Counted from the stretch's first letter, positions 1 through 8,375 are shown. The stretch: 10,014 nt of DNA from Profundicola sp051011115 (GCA_051011115.1 JBPCUN010000008.1:1-10014); one strand, 5' to 3'. The notes: generated by a model from the sequence alone, not told the origin. Made by a program: numbers and translations.

Positions 1-3000
1 TCCATCGACTTAGGTGTTTTTATTCAAAAATTAGATAATCCACAGATTCTTCCACAAAACAGAAATTCTTTTGCCATTGATCTTCAACAACGTATCCAAA
101 TGAGTGTTTTGGGTAAAGTAGGAGAAAACTTGCAATTACAAGCAAACTACGATACACAGGCAGGTTTTGGGTTTGAAAATAGAATGAATCTTGGTTGGAG
201 ACCTAATGCAGAAGGGGGAGAGGACAATATTATACAAAATATAGAATTCGGTAATGTAAGTATGCCGTTAAGTACCTCCTTAATTACGGGAGCTCAGTCT
301 CTCTTTGGAGCTAAAGGAGAATTTAAATTCGGAAATACTTATTTAACTACTTTGTTTTCTCAGCAACAATCAGAGGCTAGAAACATTACGGTGCAAGGAG
401 GTGGTGTAGTGAATACCTTCAAAATCTTAGCAAAAGACTACGAAGCCAATCAACATTATTTCTTATCTCAATTCTTCCGAAATCAATACGATCAATCCTT
501 ATCTAATTATCCAATTATATCCTCTCAAGTAAATATTACCAGGCTAGAATTGTGGGTGATTGATAAAGGAAATGCTAACCAGAAAAATAGAAGAGCTACA
601 ATTGCACTACGTGACTTGGGTGATGCTGGTAGCTATCCAAACAACAATGCTTTATACAATCAAGTAAGTAATTTAGGCGGAATCAGAAATTCTAATACCG
701 CAGAAAATGTCATTAGCAGTGCTGGCCTTACAGATGCTAACGGTAATCCTTATACTGCAGGAGAGCACTTTATGATGCATGAGAATGTTAGGTTATTGTC
801 GCCTACAGAATACAAATATTATCCTAGTTTAGGTTATATCTCTCTAAGACAGCCCTTAAATGATAATGAACTTTTATCCGTTTCATTTCAATATACATTA
901 ACTTCTCAACCAGGAGTTTCTTACACGGTGGGTGAGTTTTCGGATCAGCAAAGTGAACTTTTAATCACGAAGTTAATTAAATCCAATACCAACGTCAATA
1001 CCAATTCCCCTATGTGGGACTTGATGATGAAAAATGTTTATTCTTTGAACGCTTTTCAATTATCACCAGAAGATTTTAGATTAAATGTCTTTTACCAAGA
1101 TCCATCTTTAGGTTCTGGTGCTATCAATTATTTGCAAGGAACACCCGTAGAAGATCAAACCTTGCTGCAAGTACTGAATATGGATCGTCTGAATAGAAAT
1201 GGAGAGGTGCAAGATTCAGGAAATGGAACTTTTGGGGATGGTCTTTTTGATTATATACCTGGCATTACGATAGATCAAGAAAACGGTAAAGTAATATTCA
1301 CCACGGTAGAGCCTTTTGCTAAAACTATTGCAAATGCGATTGGAACTACAGACTCTGATTATGTATTAGATGAATTATACAATGAATTACCGATACGATT
1401 TGAGCAGAATACGGCTGTTAATCGTTATTATTTAGAGGGACAATATGTGAGCGCTAGTGGGAGTGGAATTCCTTTAGGTGCTTTTAATGTTCCACAAGGT
1501 TCAGTAAAGGTTACAGCTAATGGGCAAGAACTGGTAGAAGGTGTAGACTATACTGTAGATTATCAGCTAGGACGCGTACAGATTATCAACCAAATGATCA
1601 AAGATTCTGGTGTTCCCGTGAACATTAGTTTAGAAAATAGATCAACCTTTAGTATGCAGACCCGTAGTTTAATGGGATTAAATGTTGAACATCGCTTTTC
1701 TGATCGTTTCTTGGTAGGTGCAACTTATATGAATTATGCAGAAAGAACAGCAGGGACGCAACAGAAGCCTCAATATAATGCAGAACCAGTAAGTAATTCA
1801 ATCTTTGGTGCGAATGTGTTATATAATGGAGAATCTGATTGGTTAACAAGAATCACCGATAAGATTCCATTAGTGGATACGGAAGTTCCATCTAAAATTA
1901 ATTTTTCTGCAGAGGGCGCTTATTTAATGCCAGGCATTAATGATACGCCAAATAATTTCTCCTATATAGATGATTTTGAAGATTCACAATCCAATATAAG
2001 TTTAATGGATGTTTATTCATGGAAGTTGGCAGCAACCCCTATTGCTACAGCAGAAAACCCGAATAATGAATTTGATCCTTCTATCTTCAATCCAGATGAT
2101 TTTAGTCTTAATTATAATAGAAGATTACTTTCTTGGTATAATATAGATCCGAGATTTTATAATGATAGAGGCAATGCTACATTATCCAATAATGATGTGT
2201 CTAACCACGCGTCACGTAGAGTAAAAGCAAGCGAATTATTTACCAACAGAGATTTCTTAGCAGGAACGCCAAGTTATCTTAGTACTTTAGATATTACTTA
2301 TTATCCAGATGAAAGAGGACCTTATAACCTGAATCCTGACTGGCAAAATGAAAATAAAGATTTCACATGGGCTGGGATTACAAGACCATTGAGTGTTACC
2401 AATTTAGTTCAAGCGAATGTGGAATATGTGGAATTTTGGATGATGGATCCATACGCGGATGGAATGTCCAATGCACCCAACGCCAAAATACTATTACATT
2501 TAGGAAACGTATCAGAGGATTTATTGCGAGATGGTAACTTGCAATACGAGAATGGAATCAATAATAGCGAGATAGATCCAGCATATTCTATTTGGGGAAA
2601 ACAACCAAGCAATTACCCAATTTTGTACTCATTTGATACAGAAGGTGAGGAACGTAAATTACAAGATGTTGGATATGATGGTTTAAGTAATGAAGAAGAA
2701 AAAAGCGCAGATGGTTTTGCTAATTTAAGCAACAGCGTAAACCCTATCACCAATGAAGTCGATCCAGCAGGAGATGATTTCGTTTATTATATGGATGAAA
2801 GATGGGGTGCTATATCGAATAATAATTATATCCCAGTGCGTTATAAATACTTTAATAACTCGGAAGCTAATACCCCATCCGAAACCATTGAGGTAGGTTC
2901 AGCCACGCCAGATGCAGAGGATATAAATTTAGATTATAATTTAGATAGAATAGAAAATTATAACCAATATACGGTTGCATTAGGTCAACAAAATCTAAAT

Positions 3001-6000
3001 TTAGACAATCCATTTATCGTAGACGAAAAAAGAGTAGAGGTTGATTTTGAAAATGGACAAAAGAGCCAAGTAAAATGGTATTTATTTAGAGTCCCTGTTA
3101 GCGAATACGATGCAAATGTAGGAGCAGCTTCGGATGATGTGCTTACAGCTGCACGTTATATGCGTTTAATTTTAAAAGGGTTTGAAAATACTACAACAAT
3201 TCGTATCGGATCATTTGATATGGTACGCAGTGATTGGAGAAGATATTCAAAAAATATTTATCCAGATGTTACAGTACCCGAAGGTCAACAAGAGACAGAT
3301 GTGGCAGACTTCTCTATTGGAAGTGTGAACATAGAAGAAAACTCCTTAGGACTTCCCGCATATGTAGTACCTCCTGGAATTCAGAGAGAGGAATTCCAGA
3401 CCAATGCTGGATTACAAAGTCAGAATGAAGCCTCTATGGTATTGAATCTTCAAAAATTAGAACCAAATGATGCGCGTGGAGTTTTCAAAAACACCAATTT
3501 AGATTTAAGGAGATACAAGAAGATTAAAATGTTTTCTCACGTTCATGCCGGTGACAAAGGATTAGATGCCAGTGGAGATTTGAAATTATTTGTACGATTG
3601 GGTAGTGATTTAGCAAATAATTATTACGAATATGAAATTCCTATGCAGTACACCGCAAAATCTGCACAGACGGCTACGGCGATTTGGCCAATAGAGAACA
3701 TGTTAGACATCAATACAGAGGAGTTTGTAAAAGCCAAAACTTCTGCTTATGAAGCAAATAATCTAGATAGATTTCCTTTTGAGGTAGATCAAGAAGGTAG
3801 AATGATTTATGTGAAAGGTCGTCCATCTTTAGGGAATATTTCTACGATTATGATTGGGGTTAGAAATACGGGAAACCGCGATGTAAACGATGCCATTGTT
3901 TGGGTGAATGAGTTGCGGTTGTCTGATGTTTCTAATGAAGGTGGCTATGCAGCATTGGCTAATTTAAATGTAGCCTTAGGAGATTTTGCTCAAGTAAATG
4001 CTACAGGTAGTGTAACTTCAGTTGGTTTTGGAGCGATTGATCGTGGTCCAGTAGAAAGACAACAAGAAGAAATTAAAAATTATAGTATCAATACGCAGGT
4101 TAATTTAGATAAATTTCTTCCAGAAAAATGGGGTGTTAAAATACCATTCAATTATACTATTGCAGAGGAATTTATAGATCCTAAATTCAATCCATTAGAC
4201 AATGATATAGAGTTTGATGAGGATCCACGCAGAGATGAATTAACAGAGGTGGTAAGAACCTATAATAAGCGTGCAACATATGCTTTTAACAATATAAGAA
4301 AAGAAAGAGTACAAGGAAGGCGTGATCCTAGATTTTATGATGTAGAAAACTTCTCTTTATCATTCATGTACAACACCTCTTATTACAGAGATATTTTCAC
4401 AACATACAGCAAAGAAAAAAATTTACAAGCATCGCTTAATTATAATTATAATTTCAAACCAAAATATTATGAACCATTCAAAGATTGGAGAATGGTGCAT
4501 GATACAGCGCAATCTGCAAGATACCTACAATGGGTGAAGGAGTTTAACATTAATCCTATTCCTACAAGATTATCTTTTAGAACAGATGTGGTAAGGACTT
4601 ATAATGAGCAGCAGTATAGAGATATTAATTCTTACTTCGTAAATGCAGGAACTCCAGTTCAATTCAAACCTATATTTAGCAATAACTTTTTATTTAATTG
4701 GCAGTATAATGTAGGTTTTGATTTAACTAAATCATTGCGAGTAGATTTCACTTCTGCAACCAGAACATTATCTGATGTGGTGTCTAATCATGCAGATGAT
4801 CAAATGATTTTTAAAAATTTATTGAATGTAGGTAGACCTGTGAATTATAATCAACGTCTTCAAGTAAATTGGAAAACGCCGATTAGACTATTACCTTACT
4901 TTGAATGGGCAGATGTGGAATTAGGATATACTGCCCAATACGATTGGAGAGCTAGACTATCGAATACTTTTGTTACCAATAATAGAGAAGAGAATATAGG
5001 AAACATTGGGCAGAATGCACAGACCATTACAGCGATAGGTAACTTCAATTTTGATGATTTATATATGCAGTTCGGCGTTTTCCAAAGAGTAGATTCTGTG
5101 CGACAAGCAAGACAATCTGAGTTAGATTCAATTCATAGAAGCTGGCAAGATTTGGCAAAGAATAAAAATGGATTGCGCAAAATCAATAAGAGTAAAGTAA
5201 AGTTGAAAAATAAATTCACAGTCAAAGATTATATGTTGATGGCTGTGCAAAGCATCAGACGTGGACAGTTCAATTACAATAGAAACAGCGGAATTATATT
5301 ACCAGGATTATTAGCAGAACCTAACTTTATTGGACAAGGAGGCAATGGTCCTGGTCCAAATGCATCTTTCATGTTTGGTTCTCAATATGACATCCGTAAA
5401 ACAGCTGTACAAAATGGATGGATAACCCAGAGTGATTATTTATCAGAACCATATACGTCTAGTATGTCTGAAACTTTTACAGCGAATTTACAAGTAGAAC
5501 CTTCTCCTAGTTTGATTATAGATTTTAATGCGAGTAGGAATCTAGTAGAAAATATGTATCAAAGTGGATACAATGTATTGTTAGCTGATGGCTCTTATGG
5601 TTTTGAAAAAGCATTCGCCAATAGACAAGAAAACTTTACGATGTCTACTTGGAGTTTTAGAGAATCATTCTCTGACGCAGATGCATTATATAATAAATTA
5701 CTGGCTAATGCACAAACTATTTCTCAAAGACAAGGTAGATTATGGTATGGTATCAACGATGTGAACGCAGATGGTTTTGCAGAAGGATTAGGACTTACCA
5801 ATGCAGATGTATTAGTACCAGCATTTTTGGCTACTTATAGAGGAAGTACCGTTCCTGAGACAAACTTCGGATACAAGCGTAGCATACCGTTACCTAATTG
5901 GAATATAAATTACACTGGGTTGATGAACATTCCATGGATTGCTAAAAAGTTTGATCGCGTTCAATTATCTCATAATTACAGTTCATCTTACACCGTGTCT

Positions 6001-6597
6001 GGGGTGACCTCTAACCTTAATAGATTTGCCGTAGAGAGTGGTCTGGTCAATACACCAAATCAAAACGATCTTGATGGTAACGGTAACTTCTACTCGCTTA
6101 ATCAATATGGAGCTGTAACTGTGATGGAAGCTTATGCACCTTTGATTGGAGTTGATTTGACTTTGCGTAATAGCATGCAACTTAGAGCACAGTATAATAA
6201 AGATAGAATTGTATCTTTGAGTATGAGTAATTATACTTTGTCAGAGGATTATGGGAATGAGTTTATTGTAGGGTTAGGGTATATCTTAAAAGATATGAAA
6301 CTGAATATGCGCTACATGGGTAAAAAGAAAACATTAAAAGGAGATGTAAACTTCAGGTTAGACTTTTCATTAAGAGATAGTGAAACCAAAATTAGGCGAT
6401 TGTTAGAAAATGAAAGTCAGATCATGGGAGGTCAGAATTTATTTTCTCTAAAATTTAATGCAGAATGGTTGTTAAGTCAAAACTTAAACTTAAGTTTGTT
6501 TTACGATCAAATGATTACTAAATATAAAATATCAACAGCTTTTCCGCTTAGTACTACAAGAGCTGGGCTTAGAGCAACATTTAAACTAGGAAACTAA
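1..6597 (+). CDS. sprA: SprA, type IX secretion outer-membrane translocon (5' partial)
   Basis: SprA forms the giant outer-membrane beta-barrel channel through which type IX secretion (T9SS) cargo, including gliding adhesins, leaves the cell; the family is known as SprA/Sov. The frame is open from base 1, so the ATG at base 100 is internal. 2,198 residues are present against about 2,400 in the family, so roughly the first 200, including the signal peptide, lie upstream. Family landmarks visible in order: KVGENLQLQANYDTQA (about 112-159), GNVSMPL (about 250-270), WDLMMKNVYSL (about 1015-1047), DYIPGITID (about 1249-1275), DDFEDSQ (1969-1989), VGYDGLSNEEE (about 2668-2700), PPGIQREE (about 3370), LDLRRYKKIKMF (about 3499-3534) and VWVNELRLSD (about 3898-3927). 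The rest is a long series of alternating, aromatic-rich beta strands ending in RATFKLGN. No frameshift is seen. The identification rests on recalled family motifs, not on a search. Confidence 0.96.
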   Translation, partial: SIDLGVFIQKLDNPQILPQNRNSFAIDLQQRIQMSVLGKVGENLQLQANYDTQAGFGFENRMNLGWRPNAEGGEDNIIQNIEFGNVSMPLSTSLITGAQSLFGAKGEFKFGNTYLTTLFSQQQSEARNITVQGGGVVNTFKILAKDYEANQHYFLSQFFRNQYDQSLSNYPIISSQVNITRLELWVIDKGNANQKNRRATIALRDLGDAGSYPNNNALYNQVSNLGGIRNSNTAENVISSAGLTDANGNPYTAGEHFMMHENVRLLSPTEYKYYPSLGYISLRQPLNDNELLSVSFQYTLTSQPGVSYTVGEFSDQQSELLITKLIKSNTNVNTNSPMWDLMMKNVYSLNAFQLSPEDFRLNVFYQDPSLGSGAINYLQGTPVEDQTLLQVLNMDRLNRNGEVQDSGNGTFGDGLFDYIPGITIDQENGKVIFTTVEPFAKTIANAIGTTDSDYVLDELYNELPIRFEQNTAVNRYYLEGQYVSASGSGIPLGAFNVPQGSVKVTANGQELVEGVDYTVDYQLGRVQIINQMIKDSGVPVNISLENRSTFSMQTRSLMGLNVEHRFSDRFLVGATYMNYAERTAGTQQKPQYNAEPVSNSIFGANVLYNGESDWLTRITDKIPLVDTEVPSKINFSAEGAYLMPGINDTPNNFSYIDDFEDSQSNISLMDVYSWKLAATPIATAENPNNEFDPSIFNPDDFSLNYNRRLLSWYNIDPRFYNDRGNATLSNNDVSNHASRRVKASELFTNRDFLAGTPSYLSTLDITYYPDERGPYNLNPDWQNENKDFTWAGITRPLSVTNLVQANVEYVEFWMMDPYADGMSNAPNAKILLHLGNVSEDLLRDGNLQYENGINNSEIDPAYSIWGKQPSNYPILYSFDTEGEERKLQDVGYDGLSNEEEKSADGFANLSNSVNPITNEVDPAGDDFVYYMDERWGAISNNNYIPVRYKYFNNSEANTPSETIEVGSATPDAEDINLDYNLDRIENYNQYTVALGQQNLNLDNPFIVDEKRVEVDFENGQKSQVKWYLFRVPVSEYDANVGAASDDVLTAARYMRLILKGFENTTTIRIGSFDMVRSDWRRYSKNIYPDVTVPEGQQETDVADFSIGSVNIEENSLGLPAYVVPPGIQREEFQTNAGLQSQNEASMVLNLQKLEPNDARGVFKNTNLDLRRYKKIKMFSHVHAGDKGLDASGDLKLFVRLGSDLANNYYEYEIPMQYTAKSAQTATAIWPIENMLDINTEEFVKAKTSAYEANNLDRFPFEVDQEGRMIYVKGRPSLGNISTIMIGVRNTGNRDVNDAIVWVNELRLSDVSNEGGYAALANLNVALGDFAQVNATGSVTSVGFGAIDRGPVERQQEEIKNYSINTQVNLDKFLPEKWGVKIPFNYTIAEEFIDPKFNPLDNDIEFDEDPRRDELTEVVRTYNKRATYAFNNIRKERVQGRRDPRFYDVENFSLSFMYNTSYYRDIFTTYSKEKNLQASLNYNYNFKPKYYEPFKDWRMVHDTAQSARYLQWVKEFNINPIPTRLSFRTDVVRTYNEQQYRDINSYFVNAGTPVQFKPIFSNNFLFNWQYNVGFDLTKSLRVDFTSATRTLSDVVSNHADDQMIFKNLLNVGRPVNYNQRLQVNWKTPIRLLPYFEWADVELGYTAQYDWRARLSNTFVTNNREENIGNIGQNAQTITAIGNFNFDDLYMQFGVFQRVDSVRQARQSELDSIHRSWQDLAKNKNGLRKINKSKVKLKNKFTVKDYMLMAVQSIRRGQFNYNRNSGIILPGLLAEPNFIGQGGNGPGPNASFMFGSQYDIRKTAVQNGWITQSDYLSEPYTSSMSETFTANLQVEPSPSLIIDFNASRNLVENMYQSGYNVLLADGSYGFEKAFANRQENFTMSTWSFRESFSDADALYNKLLANAQTISQRQGRLWYGINDVNADGFAEGLGLTNADVLVPAFLATYRGSTVPETNFGYKRSIPLPNWNINYTGLMNIPWIAKKFDRVQLSHNYSSSYTVSGVTSNLNRFAVESGLVNTPNQNDLDGNGNFYSLNQYGAVTVMEAYAPLIGVDLTLRNSMQLRAQYNKDRIVSLSMSNYTLSEDYGNEFIVGLGYILKDMKLNMRYMGKKKTLKGDVNFRLDFSLRDSETKIRRLLENESQIMGGQNLFSLKFNAEWLLSQNLNLSLFYDQMITKYKISTAFPLSTTRAGLRATFKLGN

Positions 6598-6608
6598 AAC
6601 TTATAATT

Positions 6609-6983
6609 ATGAACATTCCAAATGAACTTAAGTACACCAAAGACCATGAATGGCTTAGAATTGAAGGCGACATCGCTGTAATCGGTATTACTGATTATGC
6701 ACAAAGTGAATTAGGTGATATTGTTTTTGTAGATGTAGATACAGAGGGCGATGATTTAGAATTTGGGGAAGTATTCGGTACGATAGAAGCTGTGAAAACA
6801 GTTTCAGACTTATTTATGCCAGTAGGTGGAGAAGTGACTGAAATCAATGAGAAATTAGATGATGAGCCAGAGTTGGTCAATTCAGATCCTTATGGAGACG
6901 GGTGGATTATCAAAGTGAAGGTATCAGATCTGAATGAAGATGAACTTCTAGATGCAGAAGCATATAAAGAAATCATTGCATAA
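6609..6983 (+). CDS. gcvH: Glycine cleavage system H protein
   Basis: GcvH is the small cytoplasmic shuttle of the glycine cleavage system. Its lipoyl-lysine arm carries the aminomethyl group from GcvP to GcvT and is reoxidised by the L protein. The 124-residue product has the normal family length. It opens with a KYTKDHEWLR segment typical of GcvH (residues 8-17), followed by GITDYAQSELGDIVFVD (26-42). The lipoylation site is GTIEAVKTVSDL, with the modified lysine at K63. The usual GEV...N..L...PELVN.DPYG.GW ending follows. The start is the first ATG after the sprA stop, 11 bases away. There is no Shine-Dalgarno motif, only A/T-rich sequence, as is normal in this phylum. It is probably co-transcribed with sprA. 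No gcvT, gcvP or lipoylation gene is in the window. Confidence 0.97.
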   Translation: MNIPNELKYTKDHEWLRIEGDIAVIGITDYAQSELGDIVFVDVDTEGDDLEFGEVFGTIEAVKTVSDLFMPVGGEVTEINEKLDDEPELVNSDPYGDGWIIKVKVSDLNEDELLDAEAYKEIIA

Positions 6984-7344
6984 TATAAAACTGAATTATA
7001 AACTAATTCTATATATACTGGCGCTACTTGTTTTGTATGGGACGATGGCGCCAGTTAGTGATTTAGGAATTCAGTTAGATATACCCTTCAAGGAGTATAT
7101 AGACAAAATTGTACATGTACTTATGTTTATGGCATTAGGTGTATTTATATATCCTAGTTACCCAAAAATAAATCCTTGGATGCTAACGGGCATTTTGGTT
7201 TTATATGGTATATCAATAGAAATCATGCAAAATTATCTACCCACAGGGAGATCATTTGAGCTTGCAGATTGGGTGGCAGATATATTTGGTATTATTTTAG
7301 GTTACTTAATTTACAATACCTTAAAATCTAGGTTTCTTAAGTAA
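6952..7344 (+). CDS. VanZ-family small membrane protein
   Basis: This 130-residue inner-membrane protein is named for VanZ of teicoplanin resistance, but most members are uncharacterised and resistance should not be inferred. Four hydrophobic segments are visible at about residues 18-35, 53-69, 76-95 and 107-125. The family pattern is present: DK..H...F (D51, K52, H55, F59) at the second segment, then E90..Q93...P97..R100 and D106...D110..G113...G117 toward the end. The ATG at 6952 lies inside gcvH and gives a 32-base overlap. The next in-frame Met (residue 32) would remove the first membrane segment. A TTG at 6976 would give an 8-base overlap and is the main alternative. The tight overlap suggests translational coupling to gcvH. 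The exact function is unknown. Confidence 0.85.
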   Translation: MQKHIKKSLHNIKLNYKLILYILALLVLYGTMAPVSDLGIQLDIPFKEYIDKIVHVLMFMALGVFIYPSYPKINPWMLTGILVLYGISIEIMQNYLPTGRSFELADWVADIFGIILGYLIYNTLKSRFLK

Positions 7345-7488
7345 TATAAAAGGTTGTGTGATATTGATATATGATGTATTATCATAATAAATTGATCATT
7401 TCATTTTGAAATATTTAATGTTAATTGCAAAAAAGTATTTTGATAGCTTACAATAAAATGTTATTTTAGTCGCATAAATGTGAAACCC
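7345..7488. other. AT-rich intergenic gap before tonB
   Basis: This 144-base gap has no convincing coding content and no hairpin followed by a T-run, so transcripts from the sprA-gcvH-vanZ side may read through into tonB. It holds two short perfect inverted repeats: 7370-7386 (TATGAT, 5-base loop, ATCATA) and 7398-7412 (ATTTCA, 3-base loop, TGAAAT). In DNA this AT-rich, both could arise by chance. The promoter match at 7439-7469 is listed separately. Confidence 0.6.
7439..7469 (+). promoter_or_regulatory. Candidate Bacteroidota promoter for tonB
   Basis: TTTG at 7439-7442 is followed after 19 bases by TATTTTAG at 7462-7469. The known sigma-ABfr consensus in this phylum is TTTG at -33, about 19 bases, then TAnnTTTG at -7, so there is one mismatch in the conserved bases. 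Transcription would begin near 7474-7476, leaving a leader of about 13-15 bases before the ATG at 7489. This is a pattern match in AT-rich DNA without experimental support. Confidence 0.5.
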
Positions 7489-8301
7489 ATGGAAGTAAAA
7501 AAAACAGACAAAGCCAGTTTAAAGGGTAATAATATCCTTTATTTTCTAGGTGGGCTTAACGTTGTTCTGTTGGTCGTTCTTGGTTTATTCAGTTATCAGA
7601 AAGTTGAAAAGCAAGCTGTAATTGAAGAAGCGCCAGAAGTAACGGTGAATACAGAAGCAATGTTATACGAGATTCCAGAACCAGAAACTCCACCACCGCC
7701 ACCGCCGCCGAGTGATGAGCCACCACCGCCACCACCGCCGCCAATACCTACAGCTATTGAGGAAACTCCAGAACCAGTGCCACCACCGCCAATCAAAGAG
7801 CAAAAAGTAGCACCGCCTGAAGTACCAGTTGTAGCTTCTAAGCCTGGGCCTAAAGTAGATTTATCTCACTTAAAATCTAAAACAGAAGAGGCACCTAAGG
7901 AAGAGCGGGTTACAGAACCAGTAACGGTAAACCGTGTGGCAGATATGGCTGTTTATCCTGGCTGTGAGAAATTTAGAGGAAACAAGCGTGAGTTAATTAA
8001 ATGTTTTGGACAAGAACTTCAAAATGATATCTTACGTTATTTGGATACTGAATTTCCTGATACCGATAAAAAGCAAGTGGCTGTACAATTAGAGTTTCAC
8101 GTAACACCTGAAGGTTATATATCTAACATTACTCCTAAAAGAGGAGATGATGTGTTTAAACCTCAAGCAAAAGAAGCTTTAGAAAGAGCTGCGGACTATC
8201 TTAAGAGAAAAGGAAGAAAGATTGAGCCAGCTAAGATGGCAGATGGTACTAAAGCTACACTGATTTTTAATAACTCTGTAGTATTACAAAATCCAAACTA
8301 A
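7489..8301 (+). CDS. tonB: TonB-family energy transducer
   Basis: TonB spans the periplasm from the inner membrane, where it pairs with ExbB/ExbD, and transmits proton-motive force to outer-membrane transporters. The 270-residue product has a short basic cytoplasmic head (MEVKKTDKASLKG), one membrane helix (about 14-36) and a proline-rich periplasmic spacer (about 63-112). The spacer contains runs of 7 and 8 consecutive prolines (68-74 and 78-85) and a shorter PPPP at 98-101. The C-terminal domain (about 150-270) begins with VYPGCEKF and includes the QLEFHVTPEGYI strand and a closing LIFNNSVVL strand. C159 and C172 match the cysteine pair common in Bacteroidota TonB proteins. I chose ATG 7489 over the in-frame GTG at 7480 because the family starts with ME(V/I)KK. 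The genome probably has other TonB copies, so which receptors it serves is unknown. Confidence 0.9.
   Translation: MEVKKTDKASLKGNNILYFLGGLNVVLLVVLGLFSYQKVEKQAVIEEAPEVTVNTEAMLYEIPEPETPPPPPPPSDEPPPPPPPPIPTAIEETPEPVPPPPIKEQKVAPPEVPVVASKPGPKVDLSHLKSKTEEAPKEERVTEPVTVNRVADMAVYPGCEKFRGNKRELIKCFGQELQNDILRYLDTEFPDTDKKQVAVQLEFHVTPEGYISNITPKRGDDVFKPQAKEALERAADYLKRKGRKIEPAKMADGTKATLIFNNSVVLQNPN
7690..7743 (+). repeat. Polyproline-coding CCA/CCG repeat in tonB
   Basis: Two proline-codon runs, seven codons at 7690-7710 and eight at 7720-7743, are separated by codons for Ser-Asp-Glu. Both use only CCA and CCG, giving a near-periodic CCACCGCC unit that is locally far richer in G+C than its surroundings. The tract forms the stiff periplasmic spacer of TonB. 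It can also mimic a glycine-rich reading frame on the opposite strand, which is not a gene. Confidence 0.9.
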
Positions 8302-8325
8302 TCCAATAAAGATTAAATAATTCTT

Positions 8326-8353
8326 AAAATCTCGCTTTTGGCGAGATTTTTTT
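8326..8353 (+). terminator. Rho-independent terminator after tonB
   Basis: A perfect 10-bp stem pairs AAAATCTCGC (8326-8335) with GCGAGATTTT (8341-8350) around a TTTTG loop. The T-run of the right arm continues to 8353, giving seven consecutive T. It sits 24 bases after the tonB stop and separates tonB from ppc. The reverse orientation has only a short, interrupted T-run, so it probably works mainly on + strand transcripts. Confidence 0.9.
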
Positions 8354-8375
8354 ATGCTATCTTTTCAAGAATATA

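Noticed and set aside
100..102. ATG at 100 as the true start of sprA
   Set aside because: The same frame is open to base 1 and already encodes SprA-like sequence (IDLGVF, DLQQRIQM), so the gene begins upstream.
3376..3400. Repeated GGAATTC within sprA
   Set aside because: It is a local coincidence of coding sequence with no flanking repeat structure or sign of insertion.
3234..3428. 64-codon + strand open frame inside sprA
   Set aside because: It is out of frame within a continuous, well-matched SprA coding region; the product is arginine/serine-rich with no recognisable fold.
1649..6180. Minus-strand open frames of 65-67 codons opposite sprA (1649-1849, 2409-2612, 5983-6180)
   Set aside because: They are short, overlap a strongly coding + strand gene and show no credible protein features.
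6695..6880. 61-codon minus-strand open frame opposite gcvH
   Set aside because: It is Ser/Thr-rich low-complexity translation antisense to a conserved gene.
6952..7344. Reading the VanZ-family gene as a glycopeptide resistance gene
   Set aside because: No other van genes are nearby and most family members have no resistance role; the name reflects only the domain.
7370..7412. Two short inverted repeats as a terminator or operator before tonB
   Set aside because: The stems are only 6 bp and A/T-rich, without a following T-run; chance is a sufficient explanation.
7596..7796. Glycine-rich open frame on the minus strand opposite tonB
   Set aside because: It is the mirror of the CCA/CCG proline codons, with no start context and no family resemblance.
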